From Ctena decussata (taxonomy: Eukaryota > Mollusca > Bivalvia > Lucinida > Lucinidae): a DNA stretch of 64,000 bases. This document shows positions 21,797 through 35,176 of this stretch, piece after piece (within the stretch, counting starts at the first letter, position 1; every line of letters begins with the position of its first letter). The DNA lies in contig OZ022502.1 of the NCBI GenBank assembly GCA_963989385.1, positions 49,283,454 to 49,347,453 of the forward strand, read 5' to 3'. The position numbers and the translations under genes are program-made. The notes beneath the pieces are model-generated. The model made no database searches, was not told the origin of the DNA, and saw nothing but the letters and a program-made list of their open reading frames with translations.

Positions 21797-22772
21797 TACG
21801 AGATATCGGCACCCTTCGCATCCTCCCGTACCCTTTATACTACGAATTCCCGACTTCGGAGATCAGAGGCAACAATGCACGTTGCGCGAAATGCTGACAA
21901 GAAAGAGTATGACTTTTTTCATTTTGTTACTATTTAGAAAAAGAACCGTGAGCTGAAAGTGTAGGAAATTAGCAAAGCATACTCCATTTCTATTTTCACA
22001 GTTGTCATTCTGTTAAATAGCATCTCCAATTCCAGAAAAATACATTTTCCCAGGAAACATCGCATGAGAAACATAAAAATCATTTACAATCGCCGAATTC
22101 TTGGCTCCTGCTCTGTTAACTCATATCGTGGCTGTTTCTGTAACTGACATAAACATTCCTTGTCTCACATCCCCGCAAAATATATTATTCAAATCAAATA
22201 GGCTTTCACAGAACATTCTCTCAAACACACTTGGGCTCGCATCGTGTGGATGCAGCCAACTTCAGTATGTGTTTTTGGAGGATGCACTCAACTTAGATGA
22301 GATTTCACCGTATATGATGCAAAGGACTTCGTAATATGCGACAGAAAATGATGCAACGGACTTCTTGAATAATAACTTTTGCTGTTACGAGACAAGGAAT
22401 GTTTATGGTATTTACAGAGTCATCCACGATGTGATTTAACAGGGTAAGAGCCAAGAAATCGGCGATTGCAAATGGGTTTTGTATTTCCCATGCGATGTTT
22501 CCCGGGTATATGCATTTTTTCTGGAATTGTGAGATGCTATTTACTAGAAAAAGGACGGTGAAAATAGCAGCGGAGTATGCTTTGCTTCTTTCAAAACTTA
22601 CACGATTCTTTTTCTAAATAGAAACAGAATAAAAAAAATCGTCCTCTTTCCTGTCACCATCATTTCACGAGACGTGTGTTGTTGCCTCTGATCTCCGAAG
22701 TCGGAAATTATGTAGTATAAAGGATAGAGGGGTGCTTCGGTAACATCTCATCTCGAAAGGCTATGTTATTTT
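21797..22772. repeat. Long inverted repeat, unit A (arms about 370-385 bp, loop about 220 bp)
   Basis: The left arm (21797-22166) and right arm (22388-22772) are imperfect reverse complements. Paired landmarks: 'gacttcggagatcagaggcaac' versus 'gttgcctctgatctccgaagtc', 'tactatttagaaaaagaa' versus 'ttctttttctaaatag', and 'cataaacattccttgtctc' versus 'gagacaaggaatgtttatg'. Transcription would give a hairpin RNA. No TSD or transposon end is evident. All four units have this structure. Confidence 0.85.
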
Positions 22773-25500
22773 TTAAACTATACTGGCTCTGTCTACATTC
22801 GAGTGTGAAGGGTGTTAATGTATTATTTCTGCATTATTAAATTTTGTATGAAATCGGTTAGTTTGTAGAAAGTTTGTATTAGTTTGTATTTGAATTTGTA
22901 TCTTATCATTCTTAATTTCTATAGATTATTTTGACGTATATATTAGCGGTAGTGGTAAATGAGGGGAGGTAAGTACAATATCGGCAGATATCGAAATCTG
23001 AAGGGATTTTATCTTCTGACTTCTGTATTTGTCTATATTGTGATTATATCTTAACAGTCTGCTCCCCAGGGGCTCGAAGAAATGCCGAATTAGCACTGTC
23101 GTCCTTTTGTTTTACTATAACTGTTACTCCCTATCCCTTAATCCCTATTTTTAGTCTCTTCCACGTCATTTTTCCTATTATATTATCCAAGCGGGTACCC
23201 AGAGTTGAAAGGACGTTGAACCAGCGTTGATTCGACGTCATGACGCAGAATCAGCGTTGGTTGAAGGTTGTTTTTAGGTGTGTGCGGGATGGGTTAATAT
23301 TGGCTGAACCACCACTACATTTAATTAGTAATTACCTCATATGTTATGTTTATATGACCTGGGAGAAGTAAAAGTTTCTGTCTGTCTGTCTGCCAATGTC
23401 CACGTTTCGCATGCATAACAAAATGATTATATGATAAGGGATAGCATCAATTTCACCTTTGATCCAAGAGGTAATATTGCTATAACTCAAAATTAGCTTC
23501 AAAGGACCTCTGACAGTTTCAATGCAAATCTGCCTATTTTTCGACCGATTACCGCAGCTTCCACTGAAAGCCAATGTTGATGAGTTTAGCATTAAGAGGT
23601 GGACTTACGCTTTAAAGAAGTTTTCATATTGATTTTGAAAAAATATCACGTCTGCAGACTAACTCTCACTATCTTTCTCGGGGGGAGAGGGGATAGTGCT
23701 AGAAGAGTGGAAGTGGGTGACAGGCGCAGCACGGGGGCATCATCGGCTGGAATTCCCGAGATACATACAGATACGCTGAGCCGAATGTATCCCATGTTAC
23801 GAAACATACGCCATGAAATTAATCCTTTTAAATTGATACTGAAAAAGACCGTTTTATAAAATTAATGTATTATATAAGATCAAATGCGATAAAAGGTCAT
23901 GCGTTCTCTTTGAAACAGATTCTGTATCGATGTTAAGCTACTTAAATTATTATGTCATATATTTGGAAATTGTTTTCTAAATATCTTAGCGAACGCAGGA
24001 AGTCCCGGTAAATGAGTCACCTTTCGAATGAGGAGCATAAGGGGTAAAATTGTTAAGAAATCTATCTGTAGATGGTGGATTGGTCTTCCGGACCGACTGA
24101 TCAAAAGGATGAAATAATGAGACTCTACTTCCTTCAGCTGTCACCATTAGTTATATGTATGAGTGAGGCAAATATTCTTTGATGTTCTCTTATTTGGCTA
24201 TAAAAGGTAGGGTCAGTAAACAGAAAATATGTAGCAGTGTATACCATATTCACGGAGAGCCGCTCCTGATGAGTAATATTCCCATATGTTCTGTATTAGA
24301 CAAAATCACTGAAAAGTTATATATGCATAATATAGCATTATCGTATTTCTGGAAAAATGCAAAGAATTCGGTATTTTTTTTCTTCTTCTTTTATTAAATA
24401 CTTCTGAACTTCAAAACGAGAATTTTCACATGTGTCTCTCACAGAGTGTCTTATTTGGGTGAATGTTATTTAGTCATGCCTTACAGTTTATCAACAGTCG
24501 GGGTCATTCCATTGCTTTTTGGAGGAAAATGATACTGTTGACTTCGTGAACCTTTTTATATTGAAGTATGCATAGTAGAAACAAAATCAATCGATATCAG
24601 TACTTATGCCATTGTTATTGCTCATATTACTTGTTAGTATGAGGTTATGACAAACCTTCAATTACGAGGGTCGTCCAATAAATGAAGCAAACGGGATTTC
24701 AGACAAATAATACCGTCACTCTCTATGAACAACTGCCTTTTCTGGTCAGTATATGAATCTTTGAATATGCTACGATTCACAACCTGCCGATTAACTTTAT
24801 CTTCAATCATACAATTTGATAATACATGTATTACTCTTAATTTTTATTTAGGACCTCTGTAGATATAATGTTGGGAAATGATATATGCCAACTTTAAATC
24901 GTACAACTATTCATCAGAAACAAATATCTCATTTTTCGGGCAAACTGGTATACACGTCATACAGCCGATGTCACACAGAGCTTATGCTAACAGAACTTAC
25001 CTAACAAAATAACATTTTCCTCTCTGAATTGCACGTACTGTAAAATTGTTTAGTTAATTGGATAATAAAACGTAACAATCGACTATGCCACTATTAAAAG
25101 TCAAAGATTAATAGAAAAAATAAAATCTTAAAGTTCAAAACCTACAAACAATGGAAATAACAATCAACAACAACAGATCCACCCCCTTGAAATGGTCATT
25201 AAAATTACTGGGGGCTCATACCGGTTTTCATGGGCGTAACTCACGCTCTGTATTCTGTCGTGTTTCAGAAACTTATAAGGTATTCGATCCGTGTGAAGGC
25301 TGGATCAAAACAAATGACATATAAATCAGGCCCCGAGGTTATAAAAAGAAATGTCATGCTAAACTCAGCTGAGCATGAAATTGGTTCTGCTCATAAATAT
25401 TAAAATGCCAACAATTGTTGGCATTTTAACATTTATGAGCAGAAAAAATGGCCTTCTTGTCTTATCTGAGTCTGAAAAATGCTGAATTTCTTGGTATTTT

Positions 25501-28150
25501 TAGCTCACCTGAGCCGAAGGCTCACAAGGTGAGCTTATAGTATAGGGTCGGTCCGCCGTCCGTCGTCCGTCGTACATCGTCCGTTCACACTTTAAAGCAT
25601 TAATATCTGCTAAAGTAGCTGGCCAATCTTGATCAAATTTTATGTGTAGCATGGTTGGGGTAGGGGATTGATTGCATATAGTTTTGGTACAGATTGGTTA
25701 AAAACTGTGGTTACCATGGCAACAAAGAGGTCCCATAGACTTATAATGGAGAAACTGTTGTCCGGGCCCTAGCTTCTTCATTTTTGATCGCAACTTCGTG
25801 TAACTTGCAGATATCCAGGACAGCCAAAACATCTCGGATCAGTTCGAATTTGGGCCAGGTTGGACGATTCTTTACAGAGTTACTTGCCCTTGAGCGATAA
25901 AATATTTTCCCATAGACTTATAATGGGGAAAATGTTGTCCGGGCCCTAGCTTCTTCATTTTTGATCACAACTTCTTGTAACTTGCAGGTATCCAGGTCAG
26001 TCAAAACATCTCGGACCAGTTCGAATTTGGGCCAGGTTGGATCCTTCTTTTCAGAGTTACTTGCCCTTGAGCGATAAAATATTTTCCCGTAGACTTATAA
26101 TGGGGAAAATGTTGTCCGGGTCCTAGCTTCATCATTTTTGATCGCAACTTCTTGTAACTTGCAGGTATCCAGGACAGCCAAAACATCTCGGACCAGTTCG
26201 AATTTGGGCAAGGTTGGCTCATTCTTTTTAGAGTTACTTGCCCTTGAGCGATAAAATATTATCCAATAGACTTTGTCATCGCTCTAGCACCTTGATTTGT
26301 GGACCTAATTCGATGTAATTTCACACAAATGATTAGTATGACAATATCTTGGATGAGTTTGCGTTTCAGCGTTCTGGGATCAAGGTCAAGGTCACGGTGG
26401 CTATGTTTAGAAAAACTTGGTCATCACTCTAGCACCTTCATTTATTGACTGATTTTGATTAAAACTTCACACAAATGTTAGTATGACAATATCTTAAAAA
26501 AGTTTGCATTTCAGCGTCGTAAGGTCAAGGTCAAGGTCACAGTGGCTATTTTTAGAAAAACTTTGTCATCGCTCTAGCACCTTCATTTGTGGACCGAATT
26601 CATTTTAATTTCACAGAAGTAATGAATATGACAATATCTTGGACAAGTTTGAGTTTCAGCCTTCTGGGATCAAGGTCAAGGCCACAGTGGCTATTTTTAG
26701 TAAAACTTTGTCATCCCTCTAGCGCCTTCATTTATGGACCAATTTTGATTTAACTTCACACAAGTGATAAGTATGGTAATATCTTGCGCAAGTTTGCATT
26801 TCATCTATCTGGGTCAAGGCCAAGGTCACAGTGGCTATTTCTAGAAAAACTTTGTCATCACTCTTGTGCCTTCATTTACGGACCAATTTTGATTTAACTT
26901 CACTCAAATGTTTAGTATGACAGTATCTTGAACAAGTTTGCGCTTCAGCATTCTAAGGTCAAGGTCACAGTTGCTATTTTTAGAAAAACTTTGTCATCAC
27001 TCTGGCAACTTCATTTATGGACCAACTACACAAATGTTTAGTATGACAATATCTTGAACAAGTTCATGTTTTAGCGTTCTAAGGTCAAGGCCACAGTTGC
27101 TGTTTTACAAAAACTTCGTCATCGCACTGGCGACTTCATTTATGGACTGATTTTGATTTAACTTCACACAAATGTTTAGTATGACAATATCTTAAACAAG
27201 TTCGCTTTTCAGCATTCTAAGGTCAAGGTCAAGGTCACAGTGGCTGTTTTTAGAAAAACATTGTCATAGCTCTAGTGCCTTCTTTCTGTCTGTCAGTACA
27301 ATTATCTAGCCTTCTCGGTATGCCTTTTCTGTGACAAACAGGTAGGCCGAATTTTTCAATTACACCGCATGTGCTGTCCGCAAAGTTTCCTTTCAGCAAT
27401 GTCTAAAACTAGTTGCCGATTATGATGAAACAGTATTCTTGTATAGTTTGCATAAGAATACGCAGAATTTAGAGTATGAAGATTTAGATGTCTCCGAGAA
27501 CGCCGTCAAGTACATTAAAATAGACTAATACTGAAGACTCTAAGACATTTGGTTATGTTGGCGGTCTACCATGTGTTCAAGTTCGGTTAAACGATATGTA
27601 AATTTTGTAAACGTTTACCACATATACACGAACTGTTACCCTTTATCCGTGTACACGTAGAATCCTCAGTGGTGCTATTCAGATGAAAGCGGTGCAGGTA
27701 AAAAATTAGGTCACTACCTCAAATCTTAGAAAAATCTTGTGTACACTCTAGAGGGCACTGTTTTTATCCAATTCATGAAGCTTAAACAGACTGTTCAGTT
27801 TTATGAAATCTGGGACAGGTTTGTAAGTTGGTCTTGTCAGGTCAAAAACTGGGTCACTAAATCAGATATGAGAAAAAACCTTGAGTACACTCTAGAGGGC
27901 ACAGTTTTGATTCAGTCTTTGTTCAAAAAATTTAGTTCTATGTAATTTAGGACATGGTGCCCTAGTGACCTCCTTTATTAACCAGTTTGTTACCAGCATA
28001 ACTTCACAGCTGTATTGGACTTGTTTGACTTCAAAATCTGCACTCATCTAAAACCACTGGTTTAAGGTTTGTAACAAATGAGTGAAGTAACAAAATGTGT
28101 CTGTTGACAGTAAGATCGCAGGTAAGCTACAGGACCATTGGTCCTCTTGT
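25501..28150 (+). mobile_element. Helentron-like non-autonomous element, copy in unit B (2.65 kb)
   Basis: Same ends and site as the unit-A element: T-AGCTCACCTGAG...CTCTTGT|T, flanked by 'ttcttggtattt' and 'atacttatgagc'. The block I tandem is about 25724-26273 and block II about 26270-27286. One block II monomer (about 26577-26720, with 'gaattcattttaatttcac') differs clearly from its positional counterpart in A. The rest is nearly identical. Confidence 0.8.
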
Positions 28151-28785
28151 TATACTTATGAGCATCTTAAATTTCATGCTCAGCTGATTTGACCATGAAA
28201 ATTTTTATAACCTCGGTGCATGGATTAATTACTGAGAAGAAACAAGAAGATGAGCACTGAACAGCAAGGTCAACACTGAAACGCAAGCGCAAAAGAATTC
28301 CAACAGCTACATGTATTTAATCCTTTCGAAAATATTGGTATTGATATTGAGGCAGTGTCATCCGTCATGCCGTTTTAATTACTGTTTTCTATCCCATTCC
28401 CCTGCGTGGTTGTCGGGGCATCACAGCTGACTCTCTCTCTCCACCTGATTCTATTTTCAGCTGACCTAGTAGTGCTGGCAAATGCCATAAGCCCACTATT
28501 TAGTTTTCACTTCCCACCTCTTCTCACGATTGCCTCTTAAAATGTCTTTCGCTATGCCTTGCAGCATTGTCTTTGCTTAGCCAGAAGGCTACGACATTAT
28601 ACAATTATTGACTATGGAGGCATTGGATATGATGCGATTTTCACCAGAAAATATCCAATATTGACCGAGGCGACAGCCGAGGTCAATATTGGTATTTTCT
28701 GGTGAATATCACATCATATTCAATGCCTCCATAGTCAACAATTGTTTTATTATATAACAACAACAATATTGTTTTTTCTTTTCAG

Positions 28786-29057
28786 TTAGGCTTGCAAATC
28801 TGTTTTTATTTCCTGGCTTGCTCTCAGCATCTGTGTCATCCGCCAGGTTTGGTATGCGCAACAGATACTGGTACCCATTTCACAATATAGTGTTAAAGGC
28901 ATACTGCAGAAATATGAAACCAGTCTACCCTGGTTTTCCAATACTGATTGCTTCAGCACGTGATCTAAATTTAGAAACTAATATTCAATGGGGAAAACCC
29001 CAGGCCAGTGAATATAACAAAATATTAAATGGGTTGAAATCAGCTCTGAGACAATGA
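28786..29057 (+). CDS. Exon-like open frame, unit-B copy
   Basis: The peptide from 28818 to the stop is the same as that in unit A, and the same 'ttttcttttcag' acceptor-like signal ends at 28785. Identity is explained by the recent A/B duplication and need not mean selection. The next frame downstream (29054-29308) does differ between copies at several residues. Confidence 0.25.
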
Positions 29058-29167
29058 AAATTGCTTTATTTATAGGTTATATAGTAAAAGGCCATATCAC
29101 ACCATTTTTGACCATGATCGGGAGATACTTAAATTCTACAACGGCTGTGAACATCCACATTTTACTT

Positions 29168-30143
29168 AACGAGATATCGGCACCCTTCGCATCCTCCCAT
29201 ACCCTTCATACTACGAATTCCCGACTTCGGAGATCAGAGGCAAAAATGCACGTCGCGCGAAATGCTGACAAGAAAGAGTATGACTTTTTTCATTTTGTTA
29301 CTATTTAGAAAAAGAACCGTGAGCTGAAAGTGTAGGAAATTAGCAAAGCATACTCCATTTCTATTTTCACAGTTGTCATTCTGTTAAATAGCATCTCCAA
29401 TGCCAGAAAAAATACATTTTCCCAGGAAACATCGCTTGAGAAACATAAAAATCATTTACAATCGCCGATTTCTTGGCTCCTGCTCTGTTAACTCATATCG
29501 TGGCTGTTTCTGTAACTGACATAAACATTCCTTGTCTCACATCCCCGCAAAATATATTATTCAAATCAAATAGGCTTTCACAGAACATTCTCTCAAACAC
29601 ACTTGGGCTCGCATCGTGTGGATGCAGCCAACTTCAGTATGTGTTTTTGGAGGATGCACTCAACTTAGATGAGATTTCACCGTATATGATGCAAAGGACT
29701 TCGTAATATGCGACAGAAAATGATGCAACGGACTTCTTGAATAATAACTTTTGCTGTTACGAGACAAGGAATGTTTATGGTATTTACAGAGTCATCCACG
29801 ATGTGATTTAACAGGGTAATGGCCAAGAAATCGGCGATTGTAAATGGGTTTTGTATTTCCCATGCGATGTTTCCCGGGTATATGCATTTTTTCTGGAATT
29901 GTGATATGCTATTTACTAGAAAAAGGACGGTGAAAATAGCAGCGGAGTATGCTTTGCTTCTTTCAAAACTTACACGGTTCTTTTTCTAAATAGAAACAGA
30001 ATAAAAAAATCGTCCTCTTTCCTGTCACCATCATTTCACGAGACGTGTGTTGTTGCCTCTGATCTCCGAAGTCGGAAATTATGTAGTATAAAGGATAGAG
30101 GGGTGCTTCGGTAACATCTCATCTCGAAAGGCTATGCTATTTT
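29168..30143. repeat. Long inverted repeat, unit B
   Basis: Arms are 29168-29538 and 29760-30143, with the same landmarks as in unit A. Only a few substitutions separate it from the A copy. Confidence 0.85.
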
Positions 30144-32719
30144 TTAAACTATACTGGCTCTGTCTACATTCGAGTGTGAATGGTGTTAATGTATTATTTC
30201 TGCATTATTAAATTTTGTATGAAATCGGTTAGTTTGTAGAAAGTTTGTATTAGTTTGTATCTGAATTTGTATCTTATCATTCTTAATTTCTATAGATTAT
30301 TTTGACGTATATATTAGCGGTAGTGGTAAATGAGGGGAGGTAAGTACAATATCGGCAGATATCGAAATCTGAAGGGATTTTATCTTCTGACTTCTGTATT
30401 TGTCTATATTGTGATTATATCTTAACAGTCTGCTCCCGAGGGGCTCGAAGAAATGCCGAATTAGCACTGTCGTCCTTTTGTTTTACTATAACTGTTACTC
30501 CCTATTCCTTAATCCCTATTTTTAGTCTCTTCCACGTCATTTTTCCTATTATATTATCCCAGCGGGTACCCAGAGTTGAAAGGACGTTGAACCAGCGTTG
30601 ATTCGACGTCATGACGCAGAATCAGCGTTGGTTGAAGGTTGTTTTTAGGTGTGTGCGGGATGGGTTAATATTGGCTGAACCACCACTACATTTAATTAGT
30701 AATTACCTCATATGTTATGTTTATATGACCTGGGAGAAGTAAAAGTTTCTGTCTGTCTGTCTGCCAATGTCCACGTTTCGCATGCATACCAAAATGATTA
30801 TATGATAAGGGATAGCATCAATTTCACCTTTGATCCAAGAGGAAATATTGCTATAACTGAAAATTAGCTTCAAAGGATCTCTGACAGTTTCAATGCAAAT
30901 CTGCCTATTTTTCGACCAATTACCGCAGCTTCCACTGAAAGCCAATGTTGAGAGTTTAGCATTAACAGGTGGACTTACGCGTTATAAAGAAGTTTTCATA
31001 TTGATTTTGAAAAAAAATATCACGTCTGCAGACTAACTCTCACTAACTTTCTCGGGGGGAGAGGGGATAGTGCTAGAAGAGTGGAAGTGGGTGACAGGCG
31101 CAGCACGGGGGCATCATCGGCTGGAATTCCCGAGATACATACAGATACGCTGAGCCGAATGTATCCCATGTTACGAAACATACGCCATGAAATTAATCCT
31201 TTTAAATTGATACTGAAAAAGACCGTTTTATAAAATCAACATATTATATAAGAACAAATGCGATAAAAGGTCATGCGTTCTCCTTGAAACGCATTCTGTA
31301 TCGATGTTAAACTACTTGAATAATTATGTCATATATTTGCAAATTGTTTTCTAAATATCTTTGCGAACGTAGGAAGTCCCGGTAAATGAGTCACCTTTCG
31401 AATGAGGAGCATAAGGGGTAAAATTGGTTAGAAACGATCATATATTTCTATCTGTAGCTTGAGTTTTCCGGACCGACTGAGCAAAAGGATGAAATAATGA
31501 GACACTACTTCCTTCAGCTGTCACCATTAGTAAAAAGAATGAGTGAGGCAAACATTCTTTGATGTTCTCTTATTTGGCTATAAAAGGTAGGGTCAGTAAA
31601 CAGAAAATATGTAGCAGTGTATACCATATTCACGGAGAGCCGCTCCTGATGAGTAATATTCCCATATGTTCTGTATTAGACAAAATCACTGAAAAGTTAT
31701 ATATGCATAAAATAGCATTATCGTATTTCTGGAAAAATGAAAAGAATTCGGTATTTTTTTTCTTCTTTTATTATATACTTTTGAACTTCAAAACGGGAAT
31801 TTCCACATGTGTCTCTCACAGAGTGTCTTATTAGGGTGATTGTAATTTAGTCATGCCTTACAATTTATCAATAGTCGGGGTCATTCCATTGCTTTTTGGA
31901 GGAAAATGATACTGTTGACTTCGTGAACCTTTTTATATTGAAATATGCAAAGTAGAAACAAAATCAATCGATATTAGTATTTATGCCATTGTTATTGCGC
32001 ATGTTACTTGTTAGTATGAGGTTATGACTAACCTTCAATTACGAGGGTCGTCCAGTAAATGAAGAAAACGGGATTTCAGACAAATAATACCGTCACTCTC
32101 TATGAACAACAGCATTCTCTGGTCAGTATGTGAATCTTTCAATATGCTTCGATTCACAACCTGCCAATTAATTTTATCTTCAATCATACAATTTGATAAT
32201 ACATGTATTACTCTTAATTTTTATTTAAGACCTCTGTAGATATAATGTTGGAAAATGATCTAGATAAAGAGCATATGCCAACTTTAAATCGTACAACTAT
32301 TCATCAGAAACAAATATCTCATTTTTCGGGCAAACTTGTATACACGTCATACAGCCGCTGTCACACAGAGCTTATTGCTAACAGAACTTACCTAACAAAA
32401 TAACATTTTCCTCTCTGAATTGCACGTACTGTATTTTTTTTTAGTTAATTTGATGAAAAAACGTAACAATCGACTATGCCACTACTAAAAGTCGAAGATT
32501 AATAGAAAAAATAAAATCTTAAAGTTCAAAACCTACAAACAATGGAAATATCAATCAGCAACAACAGATCCACCCCCTTGAAATGGTCATTGAAATTTAC
32601 TGGGGGCTCGTACCGGTTCTCACGGGCGTAACTGTCGCTCTGTATTCTGTCGTGTTTCAGAAACATATACGGTATTCGATCCGTGTGAAGGATGGATCAA
32701 AATAAATGACATATAAATC

Positions 32720-32965
32720 AGGCCCCGAGGTTATAAAAAGAAATGTCATGCTCAACTCAGCTGAGCATGAAATTGGTTCTGCTCATAAATATTAAAATGC
32801 CAACAATTGTTGGCATTTTAACATTTATGAGCAGAAAATATAACTTTCTTGTCTTATCTGATTCTTAAAAATGCTGAATTTCTTGGTATTTTTATACTTA
32901 TGAGCATCTTAAATTTCATGCTCAGCTGATTTGAGCATGGAATTTTTTTTATAACCTCGGTGCAT
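32720..32965. repeat. Intact nested palindrome (unit C), the empty insertion site
   Basis: The outer arms 'cgaggttataaaaa...cagctgagcatgaaat' and '...atttcatgctcagctg...tttataacctcg' flank an inner palindrome, 'atgccaacaattgttggcat'. The uninterrupted 'ggtatttttatacttatg' (32886-32903) marks where A and B carry the Helentron-like element. The same structure is at 36840-37085 in unit D. Confidence 0.85.
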
Positions 32966-33420
32966 GGATTAATTACTGAGAAGAAACAAGAAGATGAGCA
33001 CTGAACAGCAAGGTTAACACTGAAACGCAAGCGCAAAAGAATTCCAACAGCTACATGTATTTAATCCTTTACGAATATATTGGTATTGATATTGAATGAC
33101 AGTGTCATCCGTCATGCCGTTTCAATTACTGTTTTCTATCCTATTACTTTGCGTCACAGATAACTCTCTCTCCACCTGCTTCTATTTTCAACTGACCTAG
33201 TTGTGCTGGCAGAGTCCATACCCGCCCACTATTTAGTTTTCACTTCCTACCTCTCCTGCCTCTTAAATTTTCTTTCGCTATGCCTTGAAGCATTGTCTTT
33301 GCTTAGCCAGAAGACGACGATAAAAGGCCATATCACACCAGTTTCATTTTTTGACCATGATCAGGAGTTATTTATAGTTTCCGACGGCTGTGAACATCAA
33401 CATTAGTTAAGTGATACTTT

Positions 33421-34388
33421 ACGAGATGTCAGCACCCTTCGCATCCTCTTGTACCCTTCATACTACGAATTCCCGACTTCGGAGATCAGAGGCAACAATG
33501 CATGTTGCGCGAAATGGTGACAAGAAAGAGTGACTTTTTTCATTTTGTTACTATTTAGAAAAAGAACGTGAGCTGGAAGTTTTTGGAATGAGCAAAGCAT
33601 ACTCCACTTCTATTTTCAATGTTGTCATTCTATTAAATAGCATTCTCCAATGCCAGAAAATAATACATTTTCCCAGGAAACATCGCATGAGAAACACAAA
33701 ACCAATTTGCAATCGCCGATTTCTTGGCTCCTGCTCTGTGAAATCATATCGAGGCTGTTTCTGTAAATGTCATAAACATTTCTTGTCTCACATCCCCGCA
33801 AAACATATTATCCAAATCAAACAGGCTTTCACAGAACATTGTCTCAAACACATTTGGGATCGCATCGTATGGATGCAGCCGACTTCAGTATGTGTTTCTG
33901 GAGGATGCACCCAACTTAGATGGGATTTCACCGTATATGATGCAAAGGACTTCGTAATATACGACAGAAAATGATGCAACGGACTTCTTGAATAATAACT
34001 TTTGCTGTTACGTGACAAGGAATGTTTATGGTATTTACAGAGTCATCCACGATGTGATTTAACAGGGTAAGAGCCAAAAAATCGGCGATTGTAAATGGGT
34101 TTTGTATTTCCCATGCGATGTTTCCCGGGTATATGCATTTTTTCTGGAATTGTGAGATGCTATTTACTAGAAAAAGGACGGTGAAAATAGCAGCGGAGTA
34201 TGCTTTGCTTCTTTCAAAACTTACACGGTTCTTTTTCTAAATAGAAACAGAATAAAAAAAATCGTCCTATTTCCTGTCGCCATCATTTCACGAGACGTGT
34301 ATTGTGCCCCTGATCTCCGAAGTCGGAAATTATGTAGTATAAAGGATAGAGGGGTGCTTCGGTAACATCTCATCTCGAAAGGCTATGC
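33421..34388. repeat. Long inverted repeat, unit C
   Basis: Arms are about 33421-33789 and 34011-34388. The loop plus part of the left arm is open for 128 codons on the plus strand (33588-33974). The peptide is not recognised. Confidence 0.85.
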
Positions 34389-35176
34389 TATTTTTTCAAC
34401 TCTACTGGCTCTGTCAACATTCGAGTGTGAAGGGTGTTGATGTATTATTTCTGCATTGTTAAATTTTGTATGAAATCGGTTAGTTTGTAGAAAGTTTGTA
34501 TTAGTTTGTATCTGAATTTGTATCTTATCATTCTTAATTTCTTAATTTCGAGCTCCCGAGGGGCTCGAAGAAATGCCGAATTAGCACTGTCGTCCTTTTG
34601 TTTTACTATAACTGTTACTCCCTATTCCTTAATCCCTATTTTTAGTCTCTTCCACGTCATTTTTTCTATTATATTATCCCAGCGGGTACCCAGAGTTGAA
34701 AGGACGTTGAACCAGCGTTGATTCGACGTCATGACGCAGAATCAGCGTTGGTTGAAGGTTGTTTTTAGGTGTGTGCGGGATGGGTTAATATTGGCTGAAC
34801 CACCACTACATTTAATTAGTAATTACCTCATATGTTATGTTTATATGACCTGGGAGAAGTAAAAGTTTCTGTCTGTCTGTCTGCCAATGTCCACGTTTCG
34901 CATGCATACCAAAATGATTATATGATAAGGGATAGCATCAATTTCACCTTTGATCCAAGAGGAAATATTGCTATAACTGAAAATTAGCTTCAAAGGATCT
35001 CTGACAGTTTCAATGCAAATCTGCCTATTTTTCGACCAATTACCGCAGCTTCCACTGAAAGCCAATGTTGAGAGTTTAGCATTAACAGGTGGACTTACGC
35101 GTTATAAAGAAGTTTTCATATTGATTTTGAAAAAAAATATCACGTCTGCAGACTAACTCTCACTAACTTTCTCGGG

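Larger units (their letters stand above)
16290..23682. repeat. Macro-tandem array, unit A (7.39 kb)
   Basis: This is the first of four head-to-tail units. All begin with 'gggagaggggatagtgct' and run to '...actaactttctcg' (variant in A). Unit A contains, in order: a mariner-end-like motif (17268), a nested palindrome split by a Helentron-like insertion (18105-20777), a MITE plus exon-like block (21225-21712), and a long inverted repeat (21797-22772). A 'gttgaaccagcgttgattcg' region (23217) and a terminal G-run complete it. It is nearly identical to unit B. Short open frames (for example 16786-17067) recur in the units but look like chance frames. Confidence 0.92.
23683..31056. repeat. Macro-tandem array, unit B (7.37 kb)
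   Basis: Collinear with unit A at an offset of about 7,372 bp, with only scattered substitutions. The frames at 28818-29057 and 29473-29706 encode the same peptides as their unit-A counterparts. Unit B differs from A by a shorter CGTCCGTCGTA run, one missing 8-bp duplication before the Helentron-like 3' hairpin, and one substituted monomer within the Helentron-like tandem block. From 30432 onward unit B matches the end of unit C almost perfectly, because this segment was included in the later 4,120-bp duplication. Confidence 0.92.
31057..35176. repeat. Macro-tandem array, unit C (4.12 kb, lacks insertions)
   Basis: Same order as A and B but without the 2.65-kb Helentron-like element (empty site at 32889-32894) and without the roughly 490-bp MITE/exon-like block (junction near 33318). 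About 140 bp present in A, B and D just before 'gctcccgaggggctcg' are missing (junction near 34551). An open frame of 128 codons at 33588-33974 spans the left arm and loop of the long inverted repeat. It has no recognised domain and is interrupted in A and B. Confidence 0.92.

Noticed and set aside
33588..33974. 128-codon open frame in unit C (and 37708-38094 in D)
   Set aside because: It crosses from an inverted-repeat arm into the loop, is interrupted in units A and B, and shows no recognisable domain. C/D identity is explained by recent duplication.
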